Assembly: GCA_003171255.1 (NCBI GenBank) | Contig: PMYK01000009.1 | Coordinates: 52,485-100,325, forward strand | From: Chloroflexota bacterium | GTDB lineage: Bacteria; Chloroflexota; Limnocylindria; Limnocylindrales; CSP1-4 | DNA length: 47,841 bases | Direction: 5' to 3' | Shown: positions 1 through 9,500 of the stretch, piece by piece | Position numbering within the stretch: the first letter of the stretch is position 1 | How the letters are laid out: every line of letters starts with the position of its first letter | Position numbers and translations under genes: made by a program | The notes under the pieces: generated by a model | The model's input: the letters and a program-made list of their open reading frames with translations, nothing else | The model's database searches: none | What the model was told of the DNA's origin: nothing

Positions 1-2
1 GC

Positions 3-1514
3 GAGGACGCGTGGGACGCGCTTGGCTACGTCTACCTGCTCGGCGGGGGCATCTTCCCGCTCCTGTCCCGCGAATTCGCGCCACTTTCGGAGCGGCTCGC
101 GTCGGTGGCCTCTCGTCTCGAGGGCGTGCCCGCCGTGCTGGTTGCTGCACGAGCGGAGCTGGGCCGCCTGGCGGGCCGACCCGCGTCGCGTCTGCACACG
201 GAGATGGCGATCAAGCAGCTGCCGGGCATCGTGGCGCTGGCCGAGGACGCCGTGGTCCAGGCTGATTTAGCCGCGGATCAACCGGGCGTGGAGGAAATCC
301 TGCCCCGCCTACGGGCCGCCGCCGCTACGGCTCGCGAAGCCATCGAGAGCTTTGAAGCCTGGCTGGGCTCGGACCTGCTGCCTCGTTCCTCTGGCGAGGG
401 CCGGCTCGGCGCCGATCTGTTTGCCCGCAAGATGAGGCACACCTTTCGCTCGGACCTGACCTCTGACCAGATCATGGCCCAGGCCCGCGTCGAGTACGAA
501 GCCGTCCGAGCCGAGATGATCCGGATCGCCCGCCAGATCTGGAGCCAGTGGGTCCCGAGCGAGCCGATCCCCACCGCCGAGCGCGACGGAAGTCAGGGGG
601 CCGCCGACTCGCGGACCGTGGCCGGTGTCACCGCCGCGATCGGTCGAGCCCACCACCCCGCCCATGATCTCGTGGCGTACTGCCGCGAGAGCTACCGCGG
701 CATCGTCGAGTTCTGCCGGAGCCACGACGTCATCACCGTCCCGGACGAGCCGCTCGAGATCGAATGGACCCCGCCCTTCTTGCGCGAGTATGCCGGCGCG
801 ATGCTCGATTCGCCGGGCCCGCTCGACAAAGGCCAGAAGACTTTCTACTTCGTGACGCCGCCGCCGGACGACTGGACGCCCGAGCAGGTCGACTCGTTCC
901 TGGCCGAAGAGAACGACCGCCAGATCGACCTGACGACGATCCACGAGGGAACGCCCGGCCATTACCTCCAGCTCGTCTACTCGAACCGCTGCCCCTCGCT
1001 GGCGCGTGCCGTCTTCGGCAGCGGTGTCTTCATCGAGGGCTGGGCCGTCTATGTGACGCAGGTCATGATGGATCTGGGCTTCAAGGCCGACGATCCGGCT
1101 CTGCTGCTGATCCACTGGAAGTTCTACCTGCGGGCCATCACCAACGCCATGATCGACATCGGCATCCACGCCGGCTCGATGACCGAGCAGGAGGCGATGG
1201 AGCTGATGGTCAAGGGCGGTTTCCAGGAGGAGTCCGAAGCGAGCAAGAAGTGGGACCGTGCCCGCCTGACATCGACGCAGCTGTCGACGTACTTCGTCGG
1301 CTCGATGGAGATGTGGAGCCTCGAGCGTGAGCGTCGCGTCCGCGCCGCCGTTGCCGTCGGCGATCCCCGCGGCGCCGCGGCCGTCCCCGTGCCGCGAGTT
1401 GTGGGCGGCTTCGGCAATACGCCGGGCTTCTCGTACAAGCAGCACCTCGAGTCGGTCATAGCCCACGGCTCGCCGCCGATCCCGCTCATCCGCCGCGTCC
1501 TGCTGGGGGAGTAG
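3..1514 (+). CDS. DUF885 family protein, 5'-truncated by window edge
   Basis: Frame is open from base 3 (EDAWDALGYVYLLGGGIFPLLSREFAPL...) through the listed ORF at 105; HEGTPGHYLQ motif and C-terminal GFSYKQHLES pattern typical of DUF885. Confidence 0.85.
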   Translation, partial: EDAWDALGYVYLLGGGIFPLLSREFAPLSERLASVASRLEGVPAVLVAARAELGRLAGRPASRLHTEMAIKQLPGIVALAEDAVVQADLAADQPGVEEILPRLRAAAATAREAIESFEAWLGSDLLPRSSGEGRLGADLFARKMRHTFRSDLTSDQIMAQARVEYEAVRAEMIRIARQIWSQWVPSEPIPTAERDGSQGAADSRTVAGVTAAIGRAHHPAHDLVAYCRESYRGIVEFCRSHDVITVPDEPLEIEWTPPFLREYAGAMLDSPGPLDKGQKTFYFVTPPPDDWTPEQVDSFLAEENDRQIDLTTIHEGTPGHYLQLVYSNRCPSLARAVFGSGVFIEGWAVYVTQVMMDLGFKADDPALLLIHWKFYLRAITNAMIDIGIHAGSMTEQEAMELMVKGGFQEESEASKKWDRARLTSTQLSTYFVGSMEMWSLERERRVRAAVAVGDPRGAAAVPVPRVVGGFGNTPGFSYKQHLESVIAHGSPPIPLIRRVLLGE

Positions 1515-1862
1515 CGGGCGTAGACAACCATGGCGCACTTGGTCGTTCTGGTCGGGGCGAGAGGATTAGAGCCGACACACCGTCGCCATCTTTGCTGATC
1601 CCGGTCGCGAACATACCGAGCTACGTTGGTCGGGTCTGGAAGACGGCTTAAGGGCGTTCCTTCCAACCGGCCGTACAACTGATCTACTCGATCGCGCCCG
1701 CGGCTGGGCTGCTGGTCGAGGTGGCGTAGTCGGCGGCCCGAGGTTCGCGCACTCGCCGACATGCAAAACGTCGACAGAGGCGTCGGAAGACGAGATCTGG
1801 AACATGAACAAGGTCCTTCTGACCGGAGGTCGGGCCGCCGGACGGAGCTCTCGTCGTCTCGG

Positions 1863-2465
1863 CTATGAGCTGCAGTTCAGCGCAACGAACTGCTGAACCT
1901 GTGATCGATCGCCATTGCGAACGGCTGCGATGACTTGGTCAATCGAGTCACGGAAGCTGTCGGTAGCGAACTCCCCCCGGTAGAACTCCCACGAAGTCGC
2001 CGCCACGATCTGATCGCGGTCGGCTAGTGCGCTCGCGGAAGCGCCCGACGCCGTCGAGGCGACCCATGCCCGGTCCCACGAGCAGAACGATACGAACTCG
2101 ACCTCCGCCCGGCCCCCACCGCGTGAATAGCTCGCGCTCTTGTCGGCAACGAGATAGGGCGGCCAGGTCGCGCCCGGCGGGAGCGGTACGACGGCCTTCG
2201 CGGCGTCGATCTCCGCCTGGAACTCGGTGGCCGGAGCGAGACCATTGGGCGACTCGGTCAGGCGAATCCCGGCAAACACCGTCGGCGCAACGACGAAGGC
2301 TGCGACTAGGGCGAGCGCGAGTCCCCGCCGGCGAACCCGGAACCGGCTGCGGGCGGAATGCTCGAGCCGTTCGCGAAACCGAGCGTCGAGCGCGGCGCAT
2401 TGCTGCGACGTCAGTGGCCGCGACAGCGTCGTCCGGATTGCGGACTCGATGTCAGGCGAGGTCAT
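1863..2465 (-). CDS. Single-pass membrane protein, putative sigma-factor partner (anti-sigma-like)
   Basis: Single hydrophobic segment (GLALALVAAFVVAPTVFAG); start overlaps the end of the upstream ECF sigma gene. Confidence 0.55.
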   Translation of the reverse strand: MTSPDIESAIRTTLSRPLTSQQCAALDARFRERLEHSARSRFRVRRRGLALALVAAFVVAPTVFAGIRLTESPNGLAPATEFQAEIDAAKAVVPLPPGATWPPYLVADKSASYSRGGGRAEVEFVSFCSWDRAWVASTASGASASALADRDQIVAATSWEFYRGEFATDSFRDSIDQVIAAVRNGDRSQVQQFVALNCSS

Positions 2466-3033
2466 GGAGCATCTCCTTTAGCCGAGCGAGACCGCGGTCG
2501 AGTAGCTTCTGCGTCGCGGCCTGGCTCTTGCCGATCACGTCCGCGATTTCGCGGACGGTCAGCTCGGTGGAGTAGCGGAGGGCAATCGCGTCCCGCTGCG
2601 GATTCGGTAACTGCGCGAGGGCGCCAAGAACGGATGCAGCGAGTTCTGCATCGAGCGCCGCATCTTCCGGGGACGGCATTGCCGCTTCGCTCTCGTGACT
2701 GCGGCGAGGAAGGAGACGGGCTGCGCGCGCACGCCGTTCGGCGTCGATCGCGGCATTCCGGGCCGTCCGCAACAGCCACCCGGGGCCGGGCTCTCGTCCC
2801 GCACGCAGTTCCGCGAACGCTCGCTCGAACGTGACCGCGGTCAGATCCAAGGCGTGATCTTCGTCCCTGCAGATTGAGCGTAGATAGCGAAAGACTGGGT
2901 CCCGGTGGGCGCGGTAGATTTCTTCGAGCGCAAGGGCTGCCACCCGCGGTTGGACCCCCGTCGTCTCGATCTCAACTGCCACTGCATCGCCGTTCATGCA
3001 CTGAAGACGCACGGACGCCTCGTTTTCGGACAC
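2452..3033 (-). CDS. RNA polymerase sigma factor, sigma-70/ECF family
   Basis: Region 2 (YRAHRDPVFRYLRSICRDEDHALDLTAVTFERAF) and region 4 HTH (LPNPQRDAIALRYSTELTVREIADVIGKSQAATQKLLDRGLARLKE). Start could be 2997. Confidence 0.9.
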   Translation of the reverse strand: MSENEASVRLQCMNGDAVAVEIETTGVQPRVAALALEEIYRAHRDPVFRYLRSICRDEDHALDLTAVTFERAFAELRAGREPGPGWLLRTARNAAIDAERRARAARLLPRRSHESEAAMPSPEDAALDAELAASVLGALAQLPNPQRDAIALRYSTELTVREIADVIGKSQAATQKLLDRGLARLKEMLHDLA

Positions 3034-3520
3034 CCCTCCTGTATTTCAGGCTCGAACCAACCGCGAGGCCGCGATCGCCCGGGTGCGAGAGGCCCCCGCG
3101 TCTGGACCCGCGTCTGGACCCGCGCTAATCGGTCGGCTCATGTAGTCTATCCACGCTCGAATGCGCCCCGCGGTCGACGGGAAGACCCTCCACGAACGCA
3201 CCCTTGCGAGCGGTCGATCCAGTGACCACCCCAAACGGTGCTGCCGCCGAGCCCCGCGGCTCGAAAGGACGCCTCGCTGGCAGTCCGAAGCGAGACCGCG
3301 ATCCCACGGTCCTTCGGTAGCGCTCCACGGCCGCGAGCAGCTGACGGCCGGCCTTGATCGCCTCGAGTAGTGCGTCAGGATCGAGGACCTCGAGCCACTC
3401 GCAGTGGACAGAAGTGTTCCGCCGCGTGTTGAGCCCGACCAGGCGAGTTGCGGCCGGCAGTCCGGAACGCCGGCCGCGTAGCGGAAGACCCTCCTCTCGG
3501 GCCCCCAATCAAGCGGCGGG

Positions 3521-3772
3521 CTAGGGCTTGCGGTAGAGCCGTCGCGTTCGACCGGATGGGTCCGTGGACCAGCCTGCCCTCAGGCGCCCTACGGCCTCGA
3601 GCCGGTGGAGAGTTGGGTACAGAGCCGGCTCGGGCGGTTCGGGCGCGGCCAGCGGCTTCGCCAGCCGAACCATGACTTCGTATCCAGACAGGCGGTCGCT
3701 CCCGATTGCCGCCATGACGGCGGCGAGCGACTCGGCCGACACGGTAGCCCTCACGTTGCCGCCGTCAGCCAC
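3521..3772 (-). CDS. Short PadR-like winged-helix protein
   Basis: LSGYEVMVRLAK...EPALYPTLHRLEAVGRLRAGW resembles the PadR core; GTG start overlaps the end of the upstream membrane gene. Confidence 0.55.
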   Translation of the reverse strand: MADGGNVRATVSAESLAAVMAAIGSDRLSGYEVMVRLAKPLAAPEPPEPALYPTLHRLEAVGRLRAGWSTDPSGRTRRLYRKP

Positions 3773-5112
3773 TGCCAGATCGTGCCCGTGAAGCTCGACT
3801 CCAGCGGGCCGCCGCCCATGTTGAACTCGGGTTCGTTGAGGCGGTACCGGCGGCCGTCAGGCCCAATGCCCGTGACGAAAACGATCCACTCGGTCGTTCG
3901 AACGTGGCTGACGTCGAACTCGACCCGGGCGTAGCCGGCGTTGATCTCGCCGGCGTTGAAGTCGGCCGGCACGGTTGCATACGGCGCCGAATGGGCCGGG
4001 TCCGGGATCCACTCCGCGATGTCCGGAGACGCGTCGAAGTGAACCGCACGCCAGGCCTCGAAGCGGACGTCCCTGAACAGCGACAGCGCCTGGGCGGCCG
4101 TTCCGGGGTTCCCCGGAACGAAATCCCAGATGTTGACTGCCTGGGTTATGACTCCGGATCCCCATAGTCCGCCGCCTTCCGCCAGCAGTGGATGGCCGTC
4201 GATGTAGGTCCAAGCCGGAGCCACCCGGTCGAACTCGCGGAGTTGCGCGGCGTGAGCTTGGGGCGTGTCGGCGACGTCCGGCGGCGGTCCGCTCCAGGCA
4301 GGGACGTTGCGAGCGAAGCTCGCGCTGAGGATGGCCAGAACGCCGATCGCCACGATTACCTTCCTACGCGGGAGCGAAACTCGAGGCGTCGAGCTGGTGA
4401 GCGCGCCGGTGGCGAACGCGAACGGAACGGCCAACAGTGACAAAACCGAAAGAAGGTTCTGAGGGGCCGACACTACGAAGACGGCCGCCACGAACAACGT
4501 CGCAAAGCCGGCTGTCGCCCATATGCGCCGAACCGCGGCCGGCGTACGCCGGCTGATTCGGGTCGAGATGGCCACTCCCCGGCGGGCGGCCACGAACGCC
4601 GCAACACAGCAGGCCCAGGCGAGAAGAGCCGTGACCATTGGTAGGCCGGCGAGGGCGGCGCGGAGGGCGGGCAGGCCGGCGAAGACGAACTCCGTGGGCG
4701 GCCTGAGCAGCGTGCCCGTCACGACTGCGGACGCGCACAGCGCGGCGGCCACGATCGCGATGCCGAGCAGCAATCCCCCGGCGGCGCCGAGAGTTGCGTG
4801 GAAGACGCCGCCGGCGGCGCCTGCGAGGAGGCGGCGAGTGGTGCGGTGGGCCGAGGTGAGTTCAGCGGCGAGCTCCGTCGGGTTGCCGAGACGGGCAATC
4901 GCCTCCCGGGCGGCTCGGTCGCCGTCTAGGCCCTCCGATTCAATTGTTGCGATAGAGTCGCGGAAGTGGTCTTCCATCTCCGAGGCGATTTCGGCCCGAA
5001 CGTGGACCGGAAGATCCAGGCCGGCGCCAAGCCGCCGCAGGTACTCGTCGATTTCGGCGGGAAGCGGCGTCTCGTCCGGGCTGGAGCTGGGGTTAGCGTC
5101 CGGCTCAGACAT
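3751..5112 (-). CDS. HAAS-domain (DUF1700-like) multi-TM membrane protein
   Basis: Listed ORF starts at 5331, but the natural start is ATG 5112 (MSEPDANPSSSPDETPLPAEIDEYLRRLGAGLDLPVHVRAEIASEMEDHFRDS). Several TM segments; 8-bp overlap with the PadR gene. Confidence 0.75.
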   Translation of the reverse strand: MSEPDANPSSSPDETPLPAEIDEYLRRLGAGLDLPVHVRAEIASEMEDHFRDSIATIESEGLDGDRAAREAIARLGNPTELAAELTSAHRTTRRLLAGAAGGVFHATLGAAGGLLLGIAIVAAALCASAVVTGTLLRPPTEFVFAGLPALRAALAGLPMVTALLAWACCVAAFVAARRGVAISTRISRRTPAAVRRIWATAGFATLFVAAVFVVSAPQNLLSVLSLLAVPFAFATGALTSSTPRVSLPRRKVIVAIGVLAILSASFARNVPAWSGPPPDVADTPQAHAAQLREFDRVAPAWTYIDGHPLLAEGGGLWGSGVITQAVNIWDFVPGNPGTAAQALSLFRDVRFEAWRAVHFDASPDIAEWIPDPAHSAPYATVPADFNAGEINAGYARVEFDVSHVRTTEWIVFVTGIGPDGRRYRLNEPEFNMGGGPLESSFTGTIWQWLTAAT

Positions 5113-5455
5113 TCGTCGGGCCCGCCACGGTCTGCGCCACTCCTCGGGCGAACGAGGCCCACTCGGCCTCGTGCTCGGCCAGAAGGGCGCCTCCCTTATC
5201 TGTGATGCGGTAGTAGCGCCGCTTTGGCCCTTTGTCGCTCTCGCGCCAGTCCGCCTGGAGCGCGCCCTCTGCCTCGAGCGCGTGCAGCGCGGGATAGAGC
5301 GAGCCCTCGCTCGGCGCGAAAGCTCCACCACTCCGCTCCCGGATGCGCTGCGCGATCTCGTAGCCGTATAGCTCCGTGTCGCGCAGCACCGTGAGAACCA
5401 GGAGCGGAGTAGTCCCCTTCAGGAGCTGGGTCCGAATGCTCGGCCGTCTCATCAT
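5105..5455 (-). CDS. PadR family transcriptional regulator
   Basis: LLKGTTPLLVLTVLRDTELYGYEIAQRIRERSGGAFAPSEGSLYPALHALEAEGAL... canonical PadR wHTH; GGAGG Shine-Dalgarno upstream. Confidence 0.92.
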   Translation of the reverse strand: MMRRPSIRTQLLKGTTPLLVLTVLRDTELYGYEIAQRIRERSGGAFAPSEGSLYPALHALEAEGALQADWRESDKGPKRRYYRITDKGGALLAEHEAEWASFARGVAQTVAGPTNV

Positions 5456-5479
5456 CTACCTCCTAATGCGAGGTAGATG
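5455..5479. promoter_or_regulatory. Perfect inverted repeat ATCTACCTC-N7-GAGGTAGAT over the padR RBS/start (putative operator)
   Basis: 9-bp perfect arms at 5455-5463 and 5471-5479 read directly from sequence. Confidence 0.65.
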
Positions 5480-5836
5480 CTAGGGCTGGAGGCTCGCGCC
5501 TGTCAATACTGCGCGGGTCTTGCTAGGGCCGAGCTACTCAACTCATCTTCTGGGGCTGAACCGCCAGCCATCGGCGGACACCGCGGCACGCACTGCGGGC
5601 CACGGCGTCGGAGGCAGAACCTCGGGAGAAGCGTCCAGGACGGGTAGGTCGCAACTACCTGAATGGTCGGCGCGAGACGAATTGAACCTCCCACCAGGAG
5701 TGTCGAGCGAGCATGAGGTGGCGACAGTCGGGTTCGAGGCTGCGACAATCTTGTCGCCATGGGCGATGCTCAGGACGGGCATCGCCGTTCGATGGAGCGG
5801 CGGAGAACCGTGGCGGAAACTGGAGCCGGGCAGCCG

Positions 5837-6505
5837 ATGAACCCAGAGATTCCACATCCGGGCGCCCTGATCGTCATCGAGGGGATCGACGGCTCAGGCT
5901 CGACCACGCAGTCCGACATGCTCCTGCAGTGGCTTCAGCGGGTGGGCATCCCGTCTGTGTTCACATGCGAGCCGTCGAAGGGGCCGATCGGCGGCGTGCT
6001 TCGACTTCACCTCGGCAGGCAGGTTGAGTTGGGCGGTCCGGAGGCCGAGGCGCTCGGGTTCGCGGCCGACCGGATGGACCACATCGTGTCGGAGATCGCT
6101 CCTGCGCTGGCTCGGGGCATCACTGTCGTCGCCGATCGCTACTACCTCTCAAGCCTGGCCTATCAGGCCCTTTCGTGCGACCTGGCCTGGCTCCGCGAGA
6201 TCAACCGGTTTGCGCTCCGGCCGGACCTGACCGTCTTCCTCTCCGTCCCGGTCGACGTGGGCGTCGCCAGGTTCAGCCAGCGGGCTACCAGGGAGCGTTT
6301 CGAGGAGGATCGGGACGAGCTGGCTCGGATCGCCGGGATGTACGACACCGCGATCGGGCTTCTGCGCGAAGAGGGCGAGGACGTCCAGGTCATCGACGGC
6401 ACGCGATCGCCGGGCGATGTTCACGCGGAGATCGTCCAGCTCGCGGTCGCCGTTCTTCAGCCGCGCTATCCGGGAGTCTCGATCTCCGTGGACGCGCACG
6501 AGTAG
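5837..6505 (+). CDS. tmk: Thymidylate kinase (dTMP kinase)
   Basis: P-loop GALIVIEGIDGSGSTTQ, DRYYLSSLAYQ motif; start chosen at MNPEIPHP (ORF extends to 5759). Confidence 0.88.
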   Translation: MNPEIPHPGALIVIEGIDGSGSTTQSDMLLQWLQRVGIPSVFTCEPSKGPIGGVLRLHLGRQVELGGPEAEALGFAADRMDHIVSEIAPALARGITVVADRYYLSSLAYQALSCDLAWLREINRFALRPDLTVFLSVPVDVGVARFSQRATRERFEEDRDELARIAGMYDTAIGLLREEGEDVQVIDGTRSPGDVHAEIVQLAVAVLQPRYPGVSISVDAHE

Positions 6506-6566
6506 TCCAGGTCGTGGCCCACGGTTCCGACCGCCTGAAGGGCGTTCGCCGACAGTGGCCGGGGCG

Positions 6567-9500
6567 TTAGGTCCTCGTTGCCGCCTCGAGCTTGTCGAGC
6601 TGGTAGCCGCATGCCTTGGCGGCCTTCGCCAGGGTCGAGGTCATGCGCTCCGCTGACTGGAGACGCTTGGCCGTTCGCGCCGCGGTTGCAGACTCGCCTG
6701 CGGTCGCAGCCAGCGCGTCCAGGGCGAGCATCCACCACAGCACCTGGCCGAACGACTCGCGGTTGAACCAGCTCACGCCTTCCCAGACGTTGACGCGGAT
6801 GTACGGCCGAACGGCTTCGTTGGCGATCAGGGCTCGAACGAGCGCCGGCGTTTGCTCGGCCGTCGACAGCTCGGCTACCGACGACGGGAGCGGGACCGAA
6901 CCGAGCATCCGGATGAGGGCCACGAGCCGCCAGGCTGCGCCATCGTCGAGGCCCAGGTCGCGGAAGACGCCGACGATCACGGCGCCCAGCTGGAGGTCCT
7001 CGATCGAGGTGACATCGCCCTCGCCCGGCCCGGCCACGTCGGTGAGTGCTCGCGACACGAGCCGGCCGATCAGAGCGACCCAGGTCCACTCGTCGACGAG
7101 GCCGGCGCAGAGCCGCTCCTGACCCAGGTCTGGCAGACGCAGCACCGCTTCGATGCCGGCGCGGAATGATGCCGCGGCCTTCTCCACGTTGCCCCCGGCG
7201 CCCGTGACTTCAACCAGCGCGCGGAGGGCCGGGACGAGGTGCGCCTGAGCGTCGTCGAGCAGACCGGCGAGTTCGGCGGCGGTGGCGTCCGTGCCGGCTG
7301 CAGTGGAGGCGGGCGCGAACTTCGCGGCCTTGCTGCCCGCGGCCTTGCTGCCCGCGGCCTTGCTGGCGGTCTTCGCCTCAGAAGCGGCCTTGGCCTCGGC
7401 CCGGGTGCGTGGCGGCCCGGCCGCCGCGCCTGGCCCGCGCAGTCCCAGGTCCACCGCGGGAACTCCAGGGCGGACAGCCATGGCTCGAGCCGCCCCGATC
7501 TGCGCCACTCGCCGAAGCGAGCCGGTCCCGCTCAGCGCGCGAACCGCGTCGTGCAGCGGCCGGAGTTGCATCTCGCGCAGGGCCAGACTGACGCTCGGCA
7601 CGCCGGCGCCGCCGATCCGTTCGGCCAGACGCCCCAGCTGGCCCGAGGGTCCGTCCTCGACCTCGTGAATGTCCAGGAAGACCTGGCAGCCGTAGGCGTG
7701 CAGCTCGACGTAGAGTCCATCGCGGCACAGGTCGGATGAGCGGCGCAGGAATTCCAGCCCCGAGCGCTGCTCGCGCAGCAGGGTGAACCAGTCGCCGTCC
7801 GGATGCAGCCCCAGCCCCTCGCCCAGAGACTTCTGAATCAGCCGCCGTCCGCCGCCGCCGTCGGGCACGGAGTAGGCCGTCGACGTCTTGATCCAGCCTT
7901 TGGCCTCGGCAAAACGGTTGTGATAGACGATCAGGGCGCGTTCGTCGGAGCGCCGGTTCGAGTAGGCGAAGACATCTTCGTTTACCCAGCCCCCCGGATC
8001 GTAGACGTCGTAGAGCAGGAAATCCGCCATCTCGGCGAAGAGATAGCGGCGGTGGAAGAGCGGGAAGATCTCGCGCTCGTGCCGCTCGACGAGCCAGCCG
8101 TCCGGGTGCTCGTCGCGGTACGCCCGTCGGTATTCCATGCCGTACTTCTCGGCGAAGCCTTCGACCTGGCCGTGACCGATCATTGGCAGGCCCGGCATCG
8201 TGGCCAGCAGCGTGGCCACACCGAAGTACTTGTCGCCCTTGCCGAACTGGTCGACCGCTGTCCGCTCGTCGGGGTTGCTCATGAAGTTGACGAAGCGCTT
8301 GAGGACTTCGGGGTCGAACTCCATCGTGTCCTTGATGACCTGGCGGTAGCTGGCGTTCTCCTCGTCACGGAGCATGTTCATGAAGGCGCTGTTGTAGACG
8401 CGATGCATGCCGAGGGTCCGGACGAAGTAGCCCTCGAGCAGCCAGAACGCTTCGGCGAGGAGCAGGGTGTCGGGCACTTCCACCGCCACGCGATCGACGA
8501 CCTCGCGCCAGAACTCGTTGGGCATCTGCTCGTCGAAGACGGCCCGAGTGGTGGCGTGTTCGGCTCGCGACGGGATCGCCCCGCCCTGGCCGGGCTCGGG
8601 GAACCACAGCCGCTGGATGTGGCGCCGGGCCAGCGTCATTGCCGCGTCGAACCTGATGATCGGGAACTGGCGGGCGACGTGCAGGATGGTCTGGATGACG
8701 GCCTCTCGGACCTCGGGCTTGAGGTAGTCGAGCTGGGCCGTGTCGTTCCAGGGCATGCTCGTGCCGTCGTTGCCGTGGTAGATGTAGCGGACGTCGCCGG
8801 TCCAGTTGTCGGTTCTCTTGAAAACTACGGCAGCATCTGTCGAGTTCCAGTAGTGGTCCTCGATCTGGATCGTGACTCGATCGTCGTCCGACAGGTTCCC
8901 GCCGGTGAACGTGTAGGCGGGGTAGGGTGCGTCCGGCAGTCCCAGGAACCAATCCGGATGCTCGATGACCCAGCGCGAGTCGATGCCCATGTGGTTTGGC
9001 ACCATGTCCGAGCTGAGGCGAATGCCGCGGCCGGCGCATCTAGCGCGGAGCTGCTGGAACGCTTCGTCGCCACCGAGCTCGTCGGCGATGCGGTAGTCCA
9101 TGAGCGAGTACGCGGACGCCGCCGCCTCGGGGTTACCGCGCCACTGCTTGATCTTCTGGCTGGCGTGGCTTCGCTCCCACAGGCCGATGAGCCACAGCCC
9201 GGTGAAGCCGCGGCGCGCCAGCGCCTCCAGCTCCTCGTCGGGGATCTCGTCAAGGCGGTGGATCCGGCGGCCGTAGCGCTTCGAGAGCTGATCGAGCCAG
9301 ACGAACGTGGTCTTGGCCATGAGGACGACACGCGGCATCCACTCGCGGTCCTGGCTGAAATGCTCGTACTCGTTTTCGAGCCCGCCGAGGCCGGGGCCGC
9401 CGACTGAAGGGGCAGGTCCGGGCGTCGGATGCATTCGCATCCAGAGCGCGACCTCTTCCTCGTGGAGGACGTCCAGGCTCACGATCAGCCGGTCCATGAA

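Noticed and set aside
309-1538. 409-aa minus ORF
   Set aside because: Antisense to DUF885 gene.
3125-3508. 127-aa minus ORF (HCEWLEVLDPDALLEAIKAGRQLLAAVERYRRT) as a transposase remnant
   Set aside because: Faintly protein-like, but no diagnostic motif, terminal repeats or target duplication; left unassigned.
7803-9407. 534-aa plus ORF
   Set aside because: Antisense to the GH13 gene; long only because of high GC; no recognisable motif.
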